This document shows, piece after piece, positions 23,479-34,924 of a stretch of 64,000 bases of DNA. The position numbers and the translations under genes are program-made. The first letter of the stretch is position 1, and every line of letters begins with the position of its first letter. The notes under the pieces were generated by a model. The model saw nothing but the letters and a program-made list of their open reading frames with translations. It was not told the DNA's origin and did no database searches. The DNA comes from Cinnamomum chago (taxonomy: Eukaryota > Streptophyta > Magnoliopsida > Laurales > Lauraceae). Where the stretch lies: assembly GCA_038049695.1 (NCBI GenBank), contig CP142455.1:28743501-28807500 (forward strand). The letters are read 5' to 3'.

Positions 23479-25850
23479 CACCACTCTTAGTCTTTTTCAA
23501 GTTATATCTTTAAGAGTTGGTGAGTCCTCAAAATTATCTCTCTTGGACAACCTTTTCAAGACCTTAGGTGAATTTTCAAAGGTAGACTATTTGAGTAACC
23601 TTAAGGCCTTGATACCCCTAGACCAACCTATGCTTTTTAGTTATATCTATTTGTTGGTCATAGTACATTTGCATTTTGTTTCTTTATAGTCACATCTTTT
23701 AAAATGCAATGTTTCTTTGTGATCATTTGATTTTGTCTTCATGATCTTTTAAGTTATATCTCTTGGTTTTCAAAATCCTTTGATTGCAATTCTTTCATGA
23801 TGGATTTGCATGTTGTTCATTTAGTAATATCTCTTGTTGTGCATATCTATTCATGATCAATTGATTGTGATTACAAATGCTTTCATAGCTAGTTTTTCAT
23901 GATCAATTGATGTTGGAAAATCATTTGATGATTGTCATAGTTATATCCTTTTTGGAAATCAAATGATTTGAAGCAACTTTAGTTTTCCATTGATTTATAA
24001 GTTATATCTTTTGATATGGAAAATTTGTGAGTGACTATTGTTTCAAAAATTGAAAATTTTATAATAGTACACTTCTTGTTTTTCAAATTCACTTGCTCTT
24101 AATTCTATAATTGATTCCTTGTTGGAATTTCAAATGTTGAAGTGATTTGAGAAACTTTGGAAAATGTTCTAAGCTTTATTAGTTATATTTATAGAAACAT
24201 TTTCCTTGAATCTATTTCCTTGTGCCTAATTATGATTATATCTTTTGGAAGGAAATAGTTGTTACAAACAATTTGCATCTTTGCTCATTAAGTTACATTC
24301 TTTATGCAAATTGATTTTGTTGTCTTACATTGCATGGTTGGATATGTTTCATTGATTTGCATGTTTGTGCCTAACTTGGTATATTCTCATTAATGCATTT
24401 TGATGATTGTTTATGTGCTTTATAGTAAAATCTTGTATTTGAGCTTTTTAAGTACATATGTGATTTTATGTGCTAAGTTCATTTGGTTTAAACCACATAT
24501 CCTTTTCCATTGCATTGTAAGCATAGTACATTTGCTAAGAGTGGAGATGTTACATGATAGCTTAATGGATCATTTTAGATGAATTGGAATTAAACCATTA
24601 TTCTTAATAGGTATATCCATTTATGTGGTCCATCTTCATCTTTATGTGATCCATGATGTCTCTCTCACTTCATACCTTCTTGTGCTTTCAAAAGTTATAT
24701 TCTTTATTGATGATTGGTATGAGTTAGATCTTGAGTGTTGATAGATCCTCTCTATGCAAATGTCAAAGTGTTCTATGTATGGTTGTGTTATTTATTACAT
24801 TTGTAGAAACCATACTAGAACTAAAATCCATCCTCTATGCTTTTATAGTCATTTCTATTTGGATGGTTATGATGTTGATTCATGTGTATTCTCTAAGTGA
24901 TTTCATTCTTATACATGTTTCAACTTCATAAGTAGTGTTCTTAATCATATGAAACTCTTTGAAACCCATTTCTCATATTTCTATATGTTTGATGGATATC
25001 TTAGATGTTGAATTCATATGATTTAGACACTTTGGAAATTGCATGCTTTACCAAGTCATATCTTTTTGCATTGCAATTTCTCTTGTTCATCACTATGCTC
25101 TTTAGTTATATCTTTAAAAGTGATGAATATGCATTTATGATGCTTGATGGATTTTTGTCACATTCTTGCTCTTTATCATGTTATCAAATTCAATTAGTTT
25201 CAATTGGTATAATGTTTGATTGATTTGATTTCTTGTGAATGTGATAAATCTTGTGTGCATTGGATTGAACTTGATAAGTAATATGGTTGTTCCATGTCAC
25301 ACACCATTAGCATCATTATGCTCTTGTTGCCACCTCTCTTTGCTCTCATAGGTAAATCTCATGACCACCATGTTTATGTGTTAATAATATTGGTTGGTTA
25401 TTATTTGAGGTTGGCTTCATGATTGAATTTCATTTCACTCTTTCATGCACTTTAATAGTCATATTTATTGATTGAATGAAATGAGTTCAAAACTTACATA
25501 GCATATGATTTTCATAAGTAATATTGATTGATGCTATGTTTGAGTAAACCCCATATCATGGATAGCTCTAATTTGGATTTTTCCTAATAGGTATATTTTT
25601 AAATCCATTTTAGAGTGATTGATTTAAATAGTCATATCCTAAATCTCAATTGGTATTCTTTGTCTTTCCAATTGATATCCATGATGGCTTTTTCCATAGA
25701 CCTTGCTTTCTTTTGGCAATTTGATCATATGAGCTTGATAGTTAAATGAATCTAATCCTTTCTTTGAAGTTGACCCTCACTTGGTTAAACCATCTTCTTC
25801 TTGTACCTAATAGTTAAATCTTATCAAAAGTTTGACAAAAGAAGAGAATG
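23479..25850 (+). other. Array of about 20 stem-loops: variable stems, conserved AGTTATATCT loop
   Basis: Stem pairs read by eye: 23479-23489/23511-23522; 23621-23627/23653-23659; 23666-23677/23701-23711; 23722-23735/23771-23784; 23795-23811/23840-23856; 23918-23929/23958-23969 (12 bp perfect); 23983-23990/24016-24023; 24050-24056/24080-24086; 24159-24170/24193-24205; 24212-24221/24249-24258 (10 bp perfect); 24269-24278/24304-24313 (10 bp perfect); 24670-24676/24716-24722; 24770-24784/24808-24821; 24828-24833/24861-24866; 24874-24889/24911-24924; 25035-25046/25068-25080; 25086-25094/25119-25127; 25253-25263/25292-25302; 25425-25439/25473-25488; 25496-25504/25531-25540; 25566-25580/25601-25615; 25621-25626/25640-25645; 25647-25653/25668-25674. 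Loops are about 15-50 nt, most about 20-40, and most hold AGTTATATCT or a close variant (AGTCATATCT, AGTAATATCT, GGTATATCC). Confidence 0.8.
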
Positions 25851-25989
25851 GATTGAGGGGGAGTGTAAACCTTCATAGGAAGTATTAGTTTTGATCAAAT
25901 TGACCCTTAGATTGCCTTTGAGCCCTTAGAGTTAACTTTCATACATGATAGCCTGTTACGTATTTCATTTTCGATTTCATTTGTTAACA

Positions 25990-26375
25990 GGTGCTACTAA
26001 AGGTATTTTCCTTATTTCATGTGTGTAGGTACCTTTGCAATTTAATGTCAAAGGGGGAGAGAGAGTTCAAGTACTCAAAGATCTCCTACTCTTCAAAGGG
26101 GGAGAGAGCATTCAAGGGAGAGAGAGGCATGGTCAAAGGGGGAGAGCAAATAGAAGAAAGAAAGCTTGGAGCTAAAGAAGATGCTTGGCTAAAGAAAGAA
26201 AGATTGAAGAATGATCAAGCTCCAAGCATCATGAAGAATGAAGAAAAGAAAAGAGCCCAAGCTAAGAGAAACATCCAAGAAGATTTCAAGCATTGTCCAG
26301 CTGAGGGGGAGCTGAAGACTAAGTGTGTAATCTCAGTGGTGAGTGTGTTTGCCATCAAATTGCAAAGGGGGAGAT
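25990..26375 (+). other. Purine-rich 3' region with repeated polypurine tracts
   Basis: The 12-mer CAAAGGGGGAGA occurs exactly at 26049-26060, 26094-26105, 26134-26145 and 26363-26374. The last abuts the 3' LTR and is the functional polypurine tract. Weaker relatives lie near 25855 and 26303. A charged 133-codon frame (25991-26392) covers the region but has no recognisable motif and runs into the LTR, so I do not call it a gene. Confidence 0.7.
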
Positions 26376-28581
26376 TGTTAGGAATTTTGTAGATTGCAAT
26401 TTGATGGATGCATAATCATTCTAGCATCATTTGATTCACACACATATGCATTGTTTTAGATAAACTTGAAATCTTGTTTTATTCATGCATTGCTTTTAAG
26501 AGTTGTAAAAGTTTTGATTTATGCATGATTTGTTTTTAAATCTTGGATGCATTTGTTTTAGAAAAGAGTTTTAGAAAATCAAGCTAGCCTATGAGTTTTA
26601 AATCTTTCAAAATGTTTTAGGCTTTTTATGTTCCATATTTTAAAACCCTTAGAATGATTTAAAACATGTTTTAAAGCTTGATTTTATGGCCCAAATAATT
26701 CCACAAAGAAAAACTTTGTTTTTGCAAAAATTGGATTTTGGGGCCACTGCAGTGTCGCCGGTCGACCGGCGCAGAGGTCCCGGTCGACCGGGAACACTGC
26801 AAGGCAAAAATTTGGCCTGGCGCCCCAACGGTCAGAAATCTGACCGTTGTGTGTTCCCGGTCGACCGAGGCCTGTTTGCCGGTCGACCGAGAACTAGCCG
26901 TTGGCAACTTTTTGCTATAAATATGAGTTCTTTCCCTTGCCAAAAGTTGGGAATTTTTAACCCCTCCTTGAGAGGATTTGAGGCATATCAAAAGGGAAAA
27001 GAACCAAGGGATGAAGGGGATGATTAGGAAAGCTAAAGCTTGGATTAATGAAGTTAAACCACCAAGTAGGCTCTTCCTTTCTTAATCATATGTTTGCATG
27101 CTCTTGTTTTATTTTTGGTAAATCATTTCTAGCATGTTAAACTATGTTTGTGTTGTGTCCTTAACATATTTTATGTTTTGAGTTGATTTATTGTTTTGGA
27201 TATAACATCACATGATTCAATCCAAGTAGTACTTGAATTGGTAAATCAAAGTAGATCATGTTAATGAAAAAACTTTGGTAAATCATATGTAACATGATCC
27301 ATATACTTGGTTGAATCTTTGGTTGTTGTTTTCCATCATAAGAACATCTCTCTCAAAACTAACTTATGTTTTGGATTCAACTTCTTTACAAATCATATGT
27401 TTTCATGTTTTGTTTTATCATTGGTAAATCTTTGTAACATGTTAATATATGATATGTTGTATCCTTAGCATATTCTATATTTTGAATAGATCTATTGTTT
27501 TGGATACATCACCATTGATTCATCAAAGTAGTACTTTATTGGTAAATCTAAGTAGATCATGTTAATGAAAGATGTAACATGATTCATATACTTTGTTGAA
27601 TCTTTGGGTGTTGTTTTTCCATCATAAGAAAATCTCTCTCAAATGTATCTTATGTTTTGGATCCAACATCATTACAAATCATATGTGTATTATTGTTTTA
27701 ATGCTTCACAACTTGCCTTACTTTGATTGGTAAATCTTTTTCAAGTTGTCTTTATAATTACATATGATTTGTCCCCTAATTTTCAATCAAATCTATTTTT
27801 ATGTTTTGAGCTTCATGTTGATTTGATTGACATCCCTATGCATCACATGTTTAGAGCTAATCCATTTCATACAACTTGTGTAACTTTGATATCATTAACA
27901 AGTTGTTTCTTTTAACATGTGATTGCATTATATCCTCAATCATAAATGTTTTATAAGCTAAAACTTTCAAAAGCCTTAGGCTTACATTTATGAACTTTCA
28001 TTTTCAAAATGATTGAGGATCACACACACACACACACTTCATTTGTTTTCATCTTTGCATTCATAGTGTGAGTGTGTATTTGTATTTCACTTCCATATCC
28101 GCCTATTTAAGAGGCAATGTAATGAGCTTAATTGAATCTCCATCAAGTGTATGTTAGACACTAATTTAGTGAGATAACCAACCTTTGGTTGAAGAGGTTA
28201 TTGCTTAGCCTATAAAAGCATAGTGTATAGGTTGATGTTAAGCCTTGAAAAACATCAATGTAAAGGTTATTGCTTAGCCTTGGAAAGCATATTGTAAAGG
28301 TTATTGCTTAGCCTATTGAAAAGCATAAATAGTGGAAATCCGGTGGGGTGTTGGATCACAAGCCGGTAGTGGATGTAGGCATTGAGGCCGAACCACTATA
28401 AATACTTGTGTGATGGTGCTTGCTTTGTGGTGATTGTTTTCTTTAAGCTTCCGCATCTTGTATGATTAATCACCACATATGACTAGTTTGTTTTAAAGAA
28501 GTTAAAATTGTTAAAATTGGTCATAAAAGAAGCTCACCCTATTCACCCCCCCTCTAGGGTTCGGATCCCCATGGACTTACA
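26376..28581 (+). repeat. 3' LTR of the LARD-like element
   Basis: Nearly identical to 21125-23328 at an offset of 5251 bp, and 2 bp longer because of a CA-repeat near 28021. It follows the polypurine tract directly. Confidence 0.9.
26756..26923 (+). promoter_or_regulatory. Same promoter module in the 3' LTR
   Basis: Identical by eye to 21505-21672, with TATAAATA at 26916-26923. Transcription from this LTR would run outward through the solo LTR into the PPR pseudogene fragment in antisense. Confidence 0.55.
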
Positions 28582-29381
28582 TAAATCAATTCAAAACATA
28601 AAACATGTTAAGGATACAACAAAACATAGTATATCATGCTACAAAAGATTTACCAAAAATAAAACAAAGCATGACAACATATGGTTAAGGAAAGTAGAGC
28701 TTACTTGGTGATTTAACTCATTAATCCAAGCTTTAGCTTTCCTAATTATCCCCTTCATCCCTTAGTTCATTTCCCTTTAATTTGCCTCAAAACCCCTCAA
28801 GGAGGGCCTTAAAATTCCCAACTTTTGGCAAAGGAAAGAACTAGTATTTATAGCCAAAAAGTGCCCAACGGCTCTTTCCCGGTCGACCTGGCCCCTTCCC
28901 GGTCGACCTGGAACACACAACGGTCAAAAATAGATCCGTTGGTACTTCAGGAACCCAGTCGACCTGCAGTGTGGCCGGTCGACCGGGTCCAGCTGGTCGA
29001 CCCCCTGGGACCAAATTTCCCATAAAAGCATATTTTAAAGTATTTCTTGGGGGAACCTTTGGCCACTAAATCAAGCTTGAAAAACATGTTTTAAAACATT
29101 CTAAGGGTTTTTAAAACATGAAATATAGAAAGCCTAAAAAGATTTGAAAGATTTAAAACATAGGCTAGCTTGATTTCTAAAACTCTTTTATAAAAAACAA
29201 ATGCATCCAAGATTAAAACCAAAACATGCATAAATCAATACTTTTACAACTCTTAAAAACAATGCATGTATAAAACAAGATTTCGAGATTTCTTAAATCA
29301 ATGCATATGTGCTTAAATCAAATGATGTTATAATGATAATGCATCCATCAAATTGTAATCTACAAAATTCCTAACAGCATC

Positions 29382-29926
29382 AAGGCGCCCGGATTTAGCA
29401 AGACTTGGTATCATCGGCTCAAATGTCGAAACATCCAGCGAACACCCGGCCTCTTCCATGGCCTCGTAGATTTCAAATGCCTTAAAAGGAATACCTTTGT
29501 TTAAAAACAAGGTTATCAGTGAATAATAATTCTGGGTATCAATCTTACAGCCCGAATCCTTAACTATCTTGAACAACAAAACGAAACCTTCAACTTTCTA
29601 GCCTTGGCTAAATGTTGGATAACTCGATTATAAGCTGTGAAAGAACCAATTCCATGATCGCCTCATTCTCTAATCATTTCATCAAATAGAGACTGAATTC
29701 CATCGAAATCTCCGTTCTGATTCAATTGATCGAATAACAACACAGAAATCTCATCTTTTGGGGAGTACCAAGATTGCCTCTTGGCCCATCCAAACAACCC
29801 TATTGACGCATCTATCTCTCCAACCTCGCTCAATGCCTGTTTCACATGAGACATGTTTGGGACAAAATGGAGTTTAACCAATTGGGTCTCCATTTCATGC
29901 CTCTATTTCCATCTCTTCACTATTTC
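29382..29926 (-). pseudogene. EMB2217-like PPR gene fragment, middle part
   Basis: Continues exactly from the first fragment once the LTR and one target duplication are removed (AKMDEIVKRWK spans the junction). It then reads METQLVKLHFVPNMSHVKQ, SIGLFGWAKRQSWY, FDGIQSLFDEM, AYNRVIQHLAKARKL, SGCKIDTQ, KAFEIYEAMEEAG and SLAKSGRLDA. These are the start of the PPR array. There are two in-frame stops (after KRWK and after EMIRE) and a 1-bp frame change between FCCS and FKIVKD, so it cannot encode the protein. Confidence 0.85.
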
Positions 29927-30990
29927 ATCCATGTTACACCCCGACCCAAGCTAACCATGATTAACGCTAATTAATTAGGATTAATGCTAGTTAAACATGA
30001 GTAATTGAGTTAATGAAGATTAATGACTAAAGAGAGATAAATTAGTCTCAAATGATGCATTAACCATAATGAAATGAAATTGAGTTGGTTAAAATGAGTT
30101 TAGACTCAAACAAGGTAAACTAAGGATTTTTTTCGTAAATACAGGTCTCCGTGTATTTCGTTATATACGGAAGTTTTTGATACTAACGTGTGTATCTCGA
30201 ATAGTATGTTAACTTTCATAATAGACACGACTCCGTTTGACCTTAAATAGATCAAATGAGGCTCTATTTAACTCAAAATGTAATAAGACTTAATAAAAGG
30301 GGGTTTTAGTGTGAGAGCCTATTATATTAGAATGAACTGAGTTATTCATTCATTTCACCTTAAGAAAACCTTAGACTCATCTTCATCTTCTTCCTTTCCC
30401 TCTCAATCTTCTTTCCCAAGAGAGAGGCTAGGAGTGATTCAAGTGGTTTTGAGGAGTGTAGTTTCATCCTTATCTTCTTCCTCAAGCCATTTCCCCCATT
30501 TTGAAGTGATAGAGCTTGAAAGAGAACTCAAAATCTTTTTACTTGGAGCCACAAGTAAGTAGTTGGTCTTATCTTAGGATTTCCAAGTTCTATTGAGTAG
30601 ATGGAGGTAGTGCGTAGCAAAAATAGCTTATGAGTAGTGTTTTTATGTTTCATGGATTAGGGTTTGAGTTTGGGGGAAGATTGTGCCAAACCAAGCTAAG
30701 GAAAAATGGGGCTTTTACTACTAAGTTTCAAGAGAGGCAAGTATAAACATTTACTTGTGATTGGTGTTAATCATTGTAGAAGTTCATGGAACTTTCATGA
30801 TTTTGTGCATTTTCTATTGAGTTTGGAATTATTTGTGGATTGTATGAAATGGTTAATGAATGATTAGAAGTGTTGTGAGGGGGGAACAGGAGGTTCCAAT
30901 GCTATTGTAGGTTGTGGATGAGGAATGGAGACAGGAAGATAGAAGAAGAGAGAGGGTATCAGATTTTCGGAGTTAGAACTCTGGACAATT

Positions 30991-31147
30991 CACTCGAGTT
31001 CGCTCGAGCGACCAACGTTCTGTGACAGAGTGAACGTTCAGAATTTCAGAATTCTAGACAGTTCGTTCGCGAACAGGGAGTTTGCTCGAGCAACCAACGT
31101 TCTGTGAGACGTCCGCTCGAGCAAACTTGGATTTGCTCGAGCGAACC
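30991..31147 (+). promoter_or_regulatory. Cluster of CTCGAG and GTTCGCGAAC-type palindromes
   Basis: Five CTCGAG hexamers, a TTCGTTCGCGAAC palindrome and two copies of GAGC(G/A)ACCAACGTTCTGTGA lie within 157 bp of otherwise AT-rich LTR. Organisation and CpG content recall the GGTCGACC clusters of the neighbouring LTR families, but the sequence differs. Confidence 0.6.
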
Positions 31148-32074
31148 TAATACAGGTCCAGACATTAATTGTGAGTGAAATTTTGGATTTTGGATTTTTG
31201 GATTTTTGCATGGATTTGGAGTACTTTATTGTTAGTATAAGTGCTCCCTAAATTAGTTTTAAGCCTAAACTTCCATGGGTGATAATTACAGGGAATATAC
31301 AATGCATACATTAAATATATAAATGTGATGCCCATCGAGAATAGCACGTGTATTTGTAAATCAATGGTTACACCCAAATGGTTGCTTATATTTGAAATAG
31401 AATTAAGTAGAACCATAAATGATTAGTAAGTTCTCTCATTATATCGTATTCCACATTGTTGAGTCCCAATCTAGTGAGATTGGTATTATCGTTATTCCCT
31501 TCTCTTGTTATGAAGAGAATTATTGAATTGAATTGAATTGAATCCAGAAGTGAATTGCTTATTGGAAAGCATTAACTCTTGAGTCTGGCACTACCTAGCT
31601 ATGATATTAGAACTTTAAATGAGTTCAATGAATTAATAAATGAAACAAATGACTATTCCTACTGCAGTAGATGGATTTGGGGCGTTCCGGAGCTCCATGG
31701 TGATGCTAGTTGTCCCTGACCTGGACACTAGTAAGTGTGAGGCCCCACCCTCTGTGGGCCCTCAAATTGCTATTTTATAGACTAATTATTGCTAATTTAT
31801 ACTAATTATTGGTTAATTATGCTAATTATTGCTAATTATTGCTAATTACTATTTAATTGGGTTAATTAGGGGATTATTAGGGTGATTAGTTAGATTCTTC
31901 TAGCTTGTAGTTAGATTGGCTTAGTTGAGTTAGTATTTTAATTAGTAAGGGGTTTTGGTTAATCGTAGGCTATTAGTGCTAGTTAGGCCCTTAGTTGAGT
32001 CTAATTAATTAATTAGGAGAAGGTTTAGTGCTAATGGTGCTCCTTCTCTAGAACCTTCCTACCAAAAGACACCA

Positions 32075-32155
32075 CTAACCCTAACCCTAACCCTAATCAC
32101 ATGAAACCCAAGGGCTAATCTTGCCTTAAGCCACCCCTCCCCTAATCTATAAAAT
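32075..32155 (+). promoter_or_regulatory. Telobox-like CTAACC repeats upstream of a TATA box in the 3.6-kb LTR
   Basis: CTAACC is repeated three times followed by CTAA (32075-32096), giving AACCCTAA words, and TATAAAAT follows at 32148-32155. Telobox motifs near the start site are known in plant promoters of growth-related genes. A telomere origin is unlikely because the plant telomere unit is CCCTAAA. Confidence 0.45.
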
Positions 32156-32978
32156 GGCTCTTATCCCAAGGAGAACCCTAAACCAGCCACCACTGTTCAT
32201 CTTAATTTCCCTCTTCTCCTCTCCCTCATTTCTTCCCTTCGTATGAGCTGATCTTGCTACAATGACTCTGCTGGGATTTTTCCCTAAGAGCTACAACTGC
32301 TACCTCATCTTCCTTCTTCATTTCTCTCTACTTCCCTTCCCATTTCCTCTCTTCTTTCTTCCTCATTTCTCTCTTTTCCCCTGTTACTGCTGGGAGCAGC
32401 AGTTGTTACTCCATCCTCTTTCTCTCATTTGAGCTACTGCTACGTTTCTGTGCTGAAGAAATTATAGCTGCTGCTACTACTTCTTCTTCTCCTCTGCTGT
32501 GCTGGAAGCCACTGGTTGTGCTGAAGATTATCTCCTAGGAGCTGCTACTCTGCTGCAGCTTCTTCTTCTTCTTCTTCTTCTCTGCTGGGTTGGGGCCTCT
32601 CTCTTATATTACTCTCTTTCTCTCTACAACCTTCCTTCATTTACAAAAAGGCAAGTGCACCTACTGACAACTTAGAATATATGTGTTTTACCTTTGATTC
32701 CTGTGATTTAATTTCATGTATGTGTTATATTAAGTTGTAGAAATTCACCTGAGCTCTGTTGTTGTTGTGGATGGGCTGGCCATTGATGAATGGGGGTTTC
32801 ACCCCCCATTTGGAAGATCAATGGGTCCAAATATGGTTAATTGATGGGCTTGGGAGTTGATTTATGTTTGGAGATGAATTGGAGAAGTTTGAGAAGGTTT
32901 GGAAGTGGTTTGGGTGAAAAAGGAGCCAAAACGGAGAAACTGCAGAAGTTGGAACTGTTCCCAGTTTCGTGTACCCGA

Positions 32979-33327
32979 TTAACAAGGGTGGTTAACCGGC
33001 AGTGTGCCCGGTCGACCGGGTAGCAGGCCGGTCGACCGGCCACATTGAAAAAGGGAAAACTGCAACTCCCAGTTATTTTCTGCAGGGACTTTTTGCAGTT
33101 CAGCCGGTTAACCGGGCTCTGCAACCGGCCAAACTGCATTTTTGCAGAATTTTGCTCCCAGTTAGAGTTTCTGCAGGGGGGAGTTCCTGTTGGGCAGGTT
33201 AACCGGGCCCCCACCCAGGTTAACAGGCCAAACTGAAAAGTGGTGGAAAAATTGGCCCTCAGCCATTTCTTGCATAAATTTCATTCCAAATAGTCAGGTC
33301 GACCTGGTCTTGCACCTGTTGACCTGG
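32979..33327 (+). promoter_or_regulatory. Cluster of GGTCGACC and GGTTAACC palindromes in the 3.6-kb LTR
   Basis: At least seven GGTYRACC-type palindromes, including CCCGGTCGACCGGG and GGCCGGTCGACCGGCC near 33007-33042, GGTTAACCGG near 33104, GGTTAACCGGG near 33200 and GGTCGACC near 33298. The word GCAGTGTGCCCGGTCGACC closely matches GCAGTGTCGCCGGTCGACC in the LARD-like LTR at 21498. Here the cluster lies downstream of the putative TATA box. Confidence 0.6.
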
Positions 33328-34924
33328 TTCATACTATTTGTGCAAGAAGTGACTGAAAGTTGGTTTTTCGACCGAAACTCAGACTCCTTACACCCGAATC
33401 AACCTGATATCTAGGATTTTTACTTTAGAAATGTCTAAAGCTGGGACATCAATCTCTCTAGGGGTTTTTGGAGTATGCGGTTAATCACCCAGGCCAGGGG
33501 TTTGACCGGACACGCTGGCAACCTTTAGAAACGAATTGAGTTGTCCAGGAAGCCTGATTCAGATTAGTCAGTGCACTCGGTTGATCTTCCAGGCCAGGAA
33601 ATCAACCGAGCTCACCATACATCAGGTTCACCTGGAAAACCCTGATTTTCCAGCTTTCAACATTTAGGAGTTGTGATCAGTTGTGGGGCCCATTGACCAT
33701 CCAAATGAGAGTTTATCAATGTTCTAAGCCCGAGTCAACGGTGTGGTTCAACCGTGACTCGCGGGGACCACTGAGTAGTGTTTAGGTTGTTAATCTAAGA
33801 TGATTCGACCTCTAAAAGTTGTCAACGATGCCCGTAAATTCCTAAGCACTAAATACAACATTATTTGGCATCAATGACTTCGTTTAGAGATCGAATTACA
33901 GGAGATAGACCTGAACCTAATGTGACTCATTACCTAGGTTTGGACCTTTGTATTTTCCCTATTGATTCATATGTTGAAGTTCATACTTCTTTATTACTAT
34001 TACTGTCGTTCGTAGACCTTTAGAGTAGCTGTTAACCGTTAATTAAACATAAATGGAGGACCTGAACTTAGGATATCCTAGAGGTGACCCGATAGTGTGA
34101 TTTTGGGAGAACATTGACCCGTGTCTGTGTCTAGGCGGGCCCGTATTGGGCCTAAGTGTGGAGATGTGTACCTTTAGTTGGGAGAGGTAGTTTTTATTGG
34201 ACTGTTAAGTTATATGGATTGAAATTGAACTGTTTATCAGTATAAGTGGATTAGTTGCCTCGTTTGGACGGTTTTAGACCAGGCCATGTACTGATGGGCC
34301 TTGGTATGGATCCAACGAGTGGGCTTGGACCTTGAATGAAATCCATAGACTGAATTGGTATTTGTAGACCTCATAGAGACTTGGTTAGGACCTTGTTCAC
34401 GTAAGGCAAGGCCTAGACAGACACAGACCCTTAGAGTATTCCTGAGTCGGCATGAACATTCACTCGGTTGATTTAAGCTCAGCCTGTGGACTGATCATCC
34501 CCGGTAGGAGCTAGTTGAGTGTTGAGAAGCTATCATGATGAGCTGTGTGGTTAAGACGGACGGTGTGATACCGTGCCGGTCTGGAGTGTCGAGATGATGA
34601 GTTGATGAGATGATTTGCGGGATTAGTAATTCCTAGCACTAGTGAGATTTCCCCGCCGCAACTGTGTTCAGTATGGGAGGGCCGCGGCATAATATCTCGC
34701 GGTATTCCAGCTCGTGTGAATGTGTCATTTCGTGTAGTAGTTTAGATGTTTATATTTATCTGATTCCTTATGATTAAAATGCACAACTGCTTAGTTCTTT
34801 ACCTTGCTATTCATTTGATCTATATACCTGTCTTTATTTCCTTTGATATATATGTTCTATGTTAGTAGTATGCTGTAACTTGCCAGATCTTTTAGATCTA
34901 ACCCATTCATTTGTGCTTAGGCCT

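Larger units (their letters stand above)
21125..28581 (+). mobile_element. Complete non-coding LTR retrotransposon (LARD-like), very young
   Basis: Two 2.2-kb LTRs (21125-23328, 26376-28581) are flanked by the exact target duplication TAAAT (21120-21124, 28582-28586). A primer site for initiator Met tRNA and a polypurine tract are in place. The 3.05-kb interior has no gag or pol, so movement must rely on an autonomous partner. The LTR end (TTCACCCCCCCTCTAGGG) and the primer and purine-tract style resemble Copia elements of the SIRE/Tork type; this is an inference. By eye the LTRs differ by three substitutions and one CA-repeat step. At the commonly used plant rate (1.3e-8 per site per year) that would be well under 0.1 My. 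It looks whole as a non-autonomous element. Confidence 0.9.
19746..29376 (-). mobile_element. Solo LTR, minus orientation, about 2.17 kb of its own sequence, split by a nested element
   Basis: Ends TG...CA, flanked by the exact target duplication GCATC (19741-19745 and 29377-29381), which lies inside the PPR fragment. Read on the minus strand it begins TGTTAGGAATTTTGTAG and follows the LTR of the nested element throughout, at clearly lower identity than that element's two LTRs share. No internal region or second LTR is seen, so it is a solo LTR left by recombination. Older than the element inserted in it. Confidence 0.9.

Noticed and set aside
25991-26392. 133-codon charged frame in the LARD-like element
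   Set aside because: Purine-rich sequence gives Lys/Glu/Arg-rich peptides by composition. The frame runs into the LTR and has no gag or pol motif.
31165-31416. 83-codon minus-strand frame
   Set aside because: Lies inside the solo LTR 29932-36177 with no similarity to retrotransposon or host proteins.
32075-32096. Possible interstitial telomere
   Set aside because: Only three units, of CCCTAA rather than the plant CCCTAAA, and embedded in an LTR promoter.
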